Assembly (NCBI GenBank): GCA_054601695.1
Contig: BAAHQB010000124.1
Coordinates: 1 to 64,000, forward strand
From: Amorphochlora amoebiformis
Lineage: Eukaryota > Cercozoa > Chlorarachniophyceae
DNA length: 64,000 nt
Direction of reading: 5' to 3'
Shown: in pieces, positions 47,113 through 64,000 of the stretch
Position numbering within the stretch: the first letter of the stretch is position 1
Layout: each line of letters begins with the position of its first letter
Position numbers and translations under genes: made by a program
The notes under the pieces: model-generated
Database searches by the model: none
What the model was told of the DNA's origin: nothing
The model's input: only the letters and a program-made list of their open reading frames with translations

Positions 47113-47502
47113 TATACTATATGTATATTTATATATATGTATAATATGTATATATATATATACATATATGTAAAATATACTATATATATATATATGTATG
47201 TGTATACAAAGGTAATATCATATATATATATATATATCTAGATATATATATATATATATATATATGTGTCTAGTGTGTGTATACATATATAAAATAAATA
47301 TTTTCAGTTTCAGGCTCGTCATCTTCAATAAATAATCCGGAATTGTACATATTGCACATACGCATGTCAACTGCAAGTCTACGTCGTAGATTGTGATCAA
47401 TTACCCGCCGCAGTAACAATTGTGAGACATCTTCAAATTCTTCTATAATACTCCCGAAGTGCGTCTTATTCAGACCAACCCCCATAATCAAAACCATAGT
47501 TT
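45960..47502. other. AT-rich intergenic interval
   Basis: TA, (ATT)n at about 46240-46275, and CATA runs are mixed with unique patches at 46560-47040 and 47290-47500. The patch at 46635-46690 matches the one near 34485-34545. A minus-strand frame at 47270-47497 starts MVLIMGVGLNK.. and has protein-like composition, but it lies downstream of the stop of the neighbouring gene and no splice link was found. Confidence 0.5.
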
Positions 47503-47572
47503 TATATCACCTGTCGATCAGCTCGTTTCACCGGTCGATCAGCTCGTATTTACCTGTCGATCAGCTCGTTTA
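47503..47572. repeat. CTGTCGATCAGCTCGTTTAC triplet repeat
   Basis: Three ~21 bp units in the 3' flank of the SAM-domain gene, directly after its stop codon. Confidence 0.85.
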
Positions 47573-47783
47573 CTAGTCAATATTGAGAAGGTTCTTAATG
47601 CTCTCTATGTTTGTCGGATAGTCGGAGTCGATCCAATCGCCCTCCCAGTTATCAAGGAGACTGGATTTTATCATTGCAAGTCAAGGAAAATCAAGAAAAC
47701 ACGAAAGGATGCGTTGTTGCTCACCAAGTTAACTTTCGAATGTGCATTTTGAATTGCTGGTCCCTCTTGTATCCTAAATTCAA

Positions 47784-47839
<56 letters not shown>

Positions 47840-47875
47840 CATATGTACACAAATACACACCATGTCCACAAATAT

Positions 47876-47923
<48 letters not shown>

Positions 47924-48118
47924 ACGTATATACATGAATATATATAATATATATAATATATATATGTAATATACAAAATAATATATATATATATAATATA
48001 TATATATTTATATATATATATATATATATACATGTATATATATATTATATATATATACATAATATACACACATACACACACATATACCCACACACACACA
48101 CATACATATATATATGTA

Positions 48119-48153
<35 letters not shown>

Positions 48154-48369
48154 ATATATATATATTTATATATATACATATAATTATACACACACATATA
48201 TATACACACAAATAAATACACATATACATCTACTATATATATATATATTTATATATTATAGTTATAAATATATGTATCTGAAAATATTATAAACATTTGT
48301 GTCATATTCTATCATAACGTGCCATATTATACTACGTTGTACAATATGTAAGTATATAGTCATGTATGA

Positions 48370-48419
<50 letters not shown>

Positions 48420-48596
48420 CCAGCATATATGCGAATATATATTCTAAATAATATATATATATATATATATATATATGTATTTATATATATGTGTATGTAA
48501 ATATTTGCACATAACAAATATGAACATAAAACGTGGTATTTCATAGAACCTAATTAGTATATACATCCATACATTACATAGGACATGTATATATAT

Positions 48597-48652
<56 letters not shown>

Positions 48653-51440
48653 CCAGCAAGTCTCATGAGATCTGCTTCAACAGCAAGCTCAAAAGGAGGA
48701 ACTCCACCTGTTTATCCACAACCTATTATTAAAGAAATTTCAAGACAAAAAGCGTGGTGTCTGTACCTTCCGGGTGAATGACACAAGTGGTTGCGCCTGT
48801 TAAAATGATAAGGTCATGCTGGATAAGAGGAGCCAGGAACTGGGTCATTGAGCACGGGAGCGAGCCGACGACCTACGCCAAGCAAGTGAGAAAACTGGTG
48901 GTTTGGTAAGAAAATCTGGACTATATACCTGCTTTGTCTCATTATTGCTCAGAACGATCAAATCCGACACTCCGCAGCACTTGTTTGAGTTCGGAACGAC
49001 GCGGAGACTGTATTGAGCGCCATTTCGTAGATTATTGCAGCAGATATTGGGCTCTGGTCCTTGTGTCTGCTTCTCTCCAGGTGTGTAGGAGCTACAATGC
49101 CTACGTTATTCAATGTATACACCACCTTCCATTTTTGCACATCACATGTCCAGGTATTACATTTCGTGCTCGAGAACCCAAGATTCGATTGTCGCGATCC
49201 AGGCAAATCTCTTGCGGCTTCTCTTGTGTCTTGTCTTGGTCCTGCCACCCGTATTCATTCGCGGCTGGGTGGTAGTGAGGCTTGGAAGGCTGCCCGTGGA
49301 CATGGCCATGTTGTTGTACGTTCGCTTTTTCGACTGCTCACCATTCGCCCTGGGAGGCCGAAGAGTATCAACCGCGCTTAGAATTCGCTTCACGGTGTCC
49401 TAAGTCAAGGAGAGGTCAGCAAAAGATAAGGAGTCACATTTAGGTTCCCTTACTAACCTCATTCTTAATGCCCATGGCTCCGTGCAGATCGGTATATGTC
49501 AAGTTGAGCAACTGCCGACCATCAACTCCGTTTCGAGAGAAGCCATCCTTGTATGATCCCTAGAATTTACAGAAAATCAAGAGGAACTTCTTGTTGAATA
49601 GGCTTTTAGACACTTACAAATCCAACGCTGTCCAGCCATCTCAAAACTTGGCCGACATTCCATTTTCCCGGAGGAGCTCCGAAGAGCTGGGCAGCTGCTG
49701 CAGGGGAAGTATCGCGCCTTACAGGGGGCTTAGTGGCTCCAGCTGGAATCGCTCCTCGTTGCTGTTGCAGCTGCCTTATATGCTTGCTAAACTTCTCTAT
49801 CATCATATTCTGCATTACCAGAAGAAAATCAGGAGTCAAACTCTCTAGAAACTCTTTAGGTGAGGTGGGATTCGATCGATACCTGTTTCTGAATTTGGCC
49901 AGTGTTCATAGACTGGTTTGGTCGGATAGTTGCAGCTTGAGCGCTATTTCCAGGCATGGGATTCGCGGGTAACTACGACAAAAGGCAGGTTAAAGCAGGG
50001 AAACTGGAACAGTAGCCAAGGTTGTACCTTGCCGACAGCAGCTGCCGCCTTTTTCTTGGCCAAGGTTGCCTGTAATTTTGCTTGAAGCTCTCTAACCTGC
50101 AATGAGGAAACCTTCAGATACAGAATGACGAAAGCATCGCTTGCCATATACCTGTTTCAACTGAGCCGCCAGCTTTTGGATCGTGCTCAACTTTGAATTT
50201 GCCTGCTGGGCGCCGCCCCCCACTCGCTGCTGCGGCACCGCGATCTTATGCGGGAGCTTGGGTATGACAGTTGTCGATTGCTGCCTCTGTGATAACAGGG
50301 GCATCGGACGCGAGGAGGTCGGAGTGATGTTGCTTCGCTTCGCAGCTAGAGTTGATGGGCTGGCCGCGGTGAGGGAAGGGGTAGTCATGATTCCTGAAGT
50401 CTGATTCTGACACTGAGGGTAGGCAGGAGGCTTTCCAGCGGATGCTGTAGTCCTCATGGCCGAAGAGGTGTTGCTGATAGCCGCTTGAGTGTTGGAGCTA
50501 GAAGCATTTGGAAAATTCCCGTTTGCCATCGGTGCTACCCCACTACTGTGGCTCGCAACAGTTTGAGAGTTGGAAATTATTGGTAGTTGGCGTGGGTGCT
50601 GGTACGAGGGCGGTGCCATGACGGGATTGGTAGAGCCCTAATGGGTTGAATAAAGTTTTTGCCCGATCACTCCCGATCTCTGCCTTCCGAAAACAAAACT
50701 ACCTGGTTTGAAGTCACAACGCTTGGCAAGGATACTTGTGAGTTTTCCTGGATACTTCCAGACGTACTACTGGTTGTTACGCCCCGGGAGCTCTTGATGT
50801 CCACCGCAGACATGCCTCCAGATGGCCTCTATCCCCAGAGTATTGGACCGCAAAATTTGCAGAAGCGCGGAGGATGTGTTACGGCGGAATCGCCGATAAA
50901 AATGTGTAGTCTTCCTGTCGGGAGCATTCAAGCTCCTTCGCGCTATTTCACCATATTCCATCCACGTTCTTTCTTTTTTAATTTATCGGAGGCGACTTAC
51001 CATTAGCTCTCCTGCCATTCTCCAAACGAAACACTTTGGCGCATAGTCAATCAAAGCAAGCGACATGGCAACCGTTGTCCAATGCGAGCTGACGATTTCG
51101 GAGTATCTCAAGTATAATTTCCTCTCCTTTTTGGTAGCTGCACACCACGATGTACTCAAGGGTTGCACATGTGTTTTGCCAGCGTTAAGGAGGCCTGCAA
51201 GCCTGGGGAAGGCCTCAGAAATTTGCCCGGCTGCTTTCCGCTCTCAAGTGTTATGAAATGCTTCAACCAGAACTCCCGAAAGACTGTGACCCCTCCCACC
51301 CGTGTAATTAAAGATACTGCCGTCTCATCTAGCCACTAGATTCTCATGGCCGTACTGAGCGAATTGAGTCCTGCTGTTTCGTCGAACGTGTACCGCCAGT
51401 CGATGAGATTCCTTTTCAGTGCTTGACGTAAATCTAGCAT
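47573..51440 (-). CDS. SAM-domain protein with low-complexity N-terminal half (16 exons)
   Basis: Exons in transcription order: 51440-51356, 51292-51169, 51137-51065, 51033-51001, 50828-50703, 50637-50152, 50096-50028, 49972-49883, 49809-49618, 49559-49458, 49399-49342, 49059-48929, 48872-48767, 48707-48654, 47773-47725, 47660-47573. Phases agree and give 621 aa. The SAM domain is split over three exons: [36 protein letters not shown], then [10 protein letters not shown]. It typically mediates protein or RNA contacts. Upstream are a Ser/Thr/Pro/Gln-rich region and a short coiled coil ([20 protein letters not shown]). The C-terminal ~160 aa ([22 protein letters not shown]) has a hint of an ankyrin-like unit but is not recognised. 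The first four exons involve 31-34 nt introns and alternatives exist; the frame is also open upstream to about 51521. The part from 50828 down is firmer. Confidence 0.7.
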
Positions 51441-51932
51441 TGGCGCAACAGACTGTATCTCCTTTCCTAACTTTTGCCGGTCGAGTTGCGTTATATTGTG
51501 CTTATGTGTGTAAAATATCATTGTCCACTAGTCCATTACAACCTTCAATATGGTACATACATTGTACATACACAAAAATACATATACACATATATCAAAA
51601 TCTAGTTTAATAATATACATATCACATATATATTTATACAAGTAGTATATATTTACAAGTAGTGTAATATTTGTTAGATACGGATACTATTTGTACATTA
51701 TATATATACCCCGCTTGTAGATAACCTACTCCCAGGGGGCTTCTCCCCAATGGTTATGCCATCACGGAAGAGGTCCGACTGTAATATTATACATACACGC
51801 ACATAATACTGGCCCAGTTTCAGGCTAGTATATAAATCTATATCCAGGGATATACAAATCTGCATATATATATATATATATATATATGTTTTGTATATAA
51901 CTATTAATATATATATATATTTATATATATAT

Positions 51933-52020
<88 letters not shown>

Positions 52021-52185
52021 AATATTAGATATATATTTATATATATATATATATATATATGATGTTCGTATATATATAAAAATATATATATATATACTAG
52101 ATGTAATATTATATATTTATAATCATCATACACAGCTGTATTACTCATGATATATAATATTATATAGTATATCTGTTTGTATGTG

Positions 52186-52216
<31 letters not shown>

Positions 52217-52283
52217 CATAGTATATATATATATATATATATTATATATCATAGTATATATATATATATATATATATGTATAG

Positions 52284-52350
<67 letters not shown>

Positions 52351-52379
52351 TATATATATATAATATATATATATATATA

Positions 52380-52418
<39 letters not shown>

Positions 52419-52498
52419 TAGATATAATATTATGTATTTATAATCATCATACATGTAGTAGTACAGCTGTATGACATGATTAGTATATGTGTTTGTGT

Positions 52499-52569
<71 letters not shown>

Positions 52570-52705
52570 ATATACATACACTATATGATATATAAGTGTA
52601 TAGTAAATTTTTAGATTTGTATGCAGATACATGTATGTGCAATTTTATGCAAATTGTGTATTCTTCCTATTCTCAGTGACAAATTGTTTTATAATATATA
52701 TACTA

Positions 52706-52746
<41 letters not shown>

Positions 52747-52835
52747 ATACATATTTAGAAATGCATGATGATGAGCAAACGAATGATTTTAATGAAGATA
52801 ACCTTGCAGGCACCAAGAACACCACGCAATGCAAC
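51441..52835. repeat. AT-rich intergenic interval with (TA)n blocks
   Basis: Unique patches at 51525-51890 and 52580-52700 are separated by (TA)n. Two blocks, about 52060-52170 and 52400-52500, share TACTAGAT(G)TAATATTATxTATTTATAATCATCATACA and are diverged duplicates. No gene seen. Confidence 0.75.
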
Positions 52836-52905
52836 AAAATCGATACTAACCGTCGCCTCCATCTAAGATTTGTGAAGTCCACAGATACTGTAACCGTCGC
52901 CTTCA

Positions 52906-64000
<11,095 letters not shown>

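Noticed and set aside
47611-47752. Plus-strand frame ending [22 protein letters not shown] as a gene
   Set aside because: The minus strand over the same bases gives two exons that complete the SAM gene in phase and end in a stop.
50840-50900. Minus-strand [12 protein letters not shown] as a C1-type zinc finger
   Set aside because: It matches the C1 core superficially but is followed at once by a stop and lies in what reads as an intron between phase-consistent exons.
51715-51785. GC-rich patch with a possible hairpin (GGGGGCTTCTCCCC) as an RNA gene
   Set aside because: There is a single short stem, no A/B boxes and no cloverleaf.

Overview
The window is eukaryotic chromosome-end DNA. It opens with (CCCTAA)n, the C-rich strand of a TTAGGG-type telomere, so base 1 is at or near a physical chromosome end. 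Genes are split by GT-AG introns filled with (TA)n, (CA)n and minisatellite DNA, and exons are often only 22-110 nt. Nothing is bacterial. A protist, alga or fungus-like eukaryote fits; I cannot name the organism. All introns here were inferred by eye from splice-site consensus and reading-phase continuity.

Region 1 (1-9287) is telomere and subtelomere: terminal telomere repeats (1-230); four tandem units of a ~444 bp subtelomeric repeat, each with a tRNA-like A-box/B-box module (231-1867); a 480 bp interstitial telomere tract (1863-2345); a 6.4 kb intronless segment (2346-8730); degenerate telomere variants (8731-8918); a GTGACA minisatellite; and a decayed piece of the subtelomeric unit (9196-9287). 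The 6.4 kb segment has an intact 1563-aa Ty1/copia Gag-Pol ORF, a hairpin-like tandem array, and a second same-strand ORF of 314 aa that carries the active-site region of the RNA polymerase largest subunit (beta-prime/RPB1, AADFDGD). I see no LTRs. The copia integrase has lost its first catalytic Asp, while reverse transcriptase and RNase H keep theirs. Telomere repeats in one orientation flank the segment. This is the best candidate for an undescribed system.

Region 2 (9288-16149) is gene-poor, made of microsatellites and tandem repeats.

Region 3 (16150-33611) holds a divergent pair sharing a ~250 bp promoter interval: a small Gly-rich gene on the minus strand (16150-17586) and a ~15.8 kb, about 24-exon gene on the plus strand (17840-33611). 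The latter encodes a possibly N-myristoylated two-EF-hand protein with a long Ala/Lys-rich C-terminal region resembling the senescence/spartin lipid-associated domain.

Region 4 (35300-47572) holds a 16-exon minus-strand gene (35300-43435; about 1546 aa) with N-terminal ankyrin repeats, mostly one repeat per exon, a His/Asn-rich linker, an isolated kinase C-lobe-like segment and a heptad coiled coil. A plus-strand remnant follows, with one diagnostic TrhO/rhodanese-like exon (45399-45479).

Region 5 (47573-64000) holds a 16-exon minus-strand SAM-domain gene (47573-51440; about 621 aa) and the 3' part of a minus-strand gene with micro-exons and a PDZ-like fold (52906-63027), whose 5' end lies beyond the window.

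A recurring oddity is that minisatellites start at exon edges, so copies of splice acceptors, donors or C-terminal codons are tandemly duplicated inside introns or UTRs.
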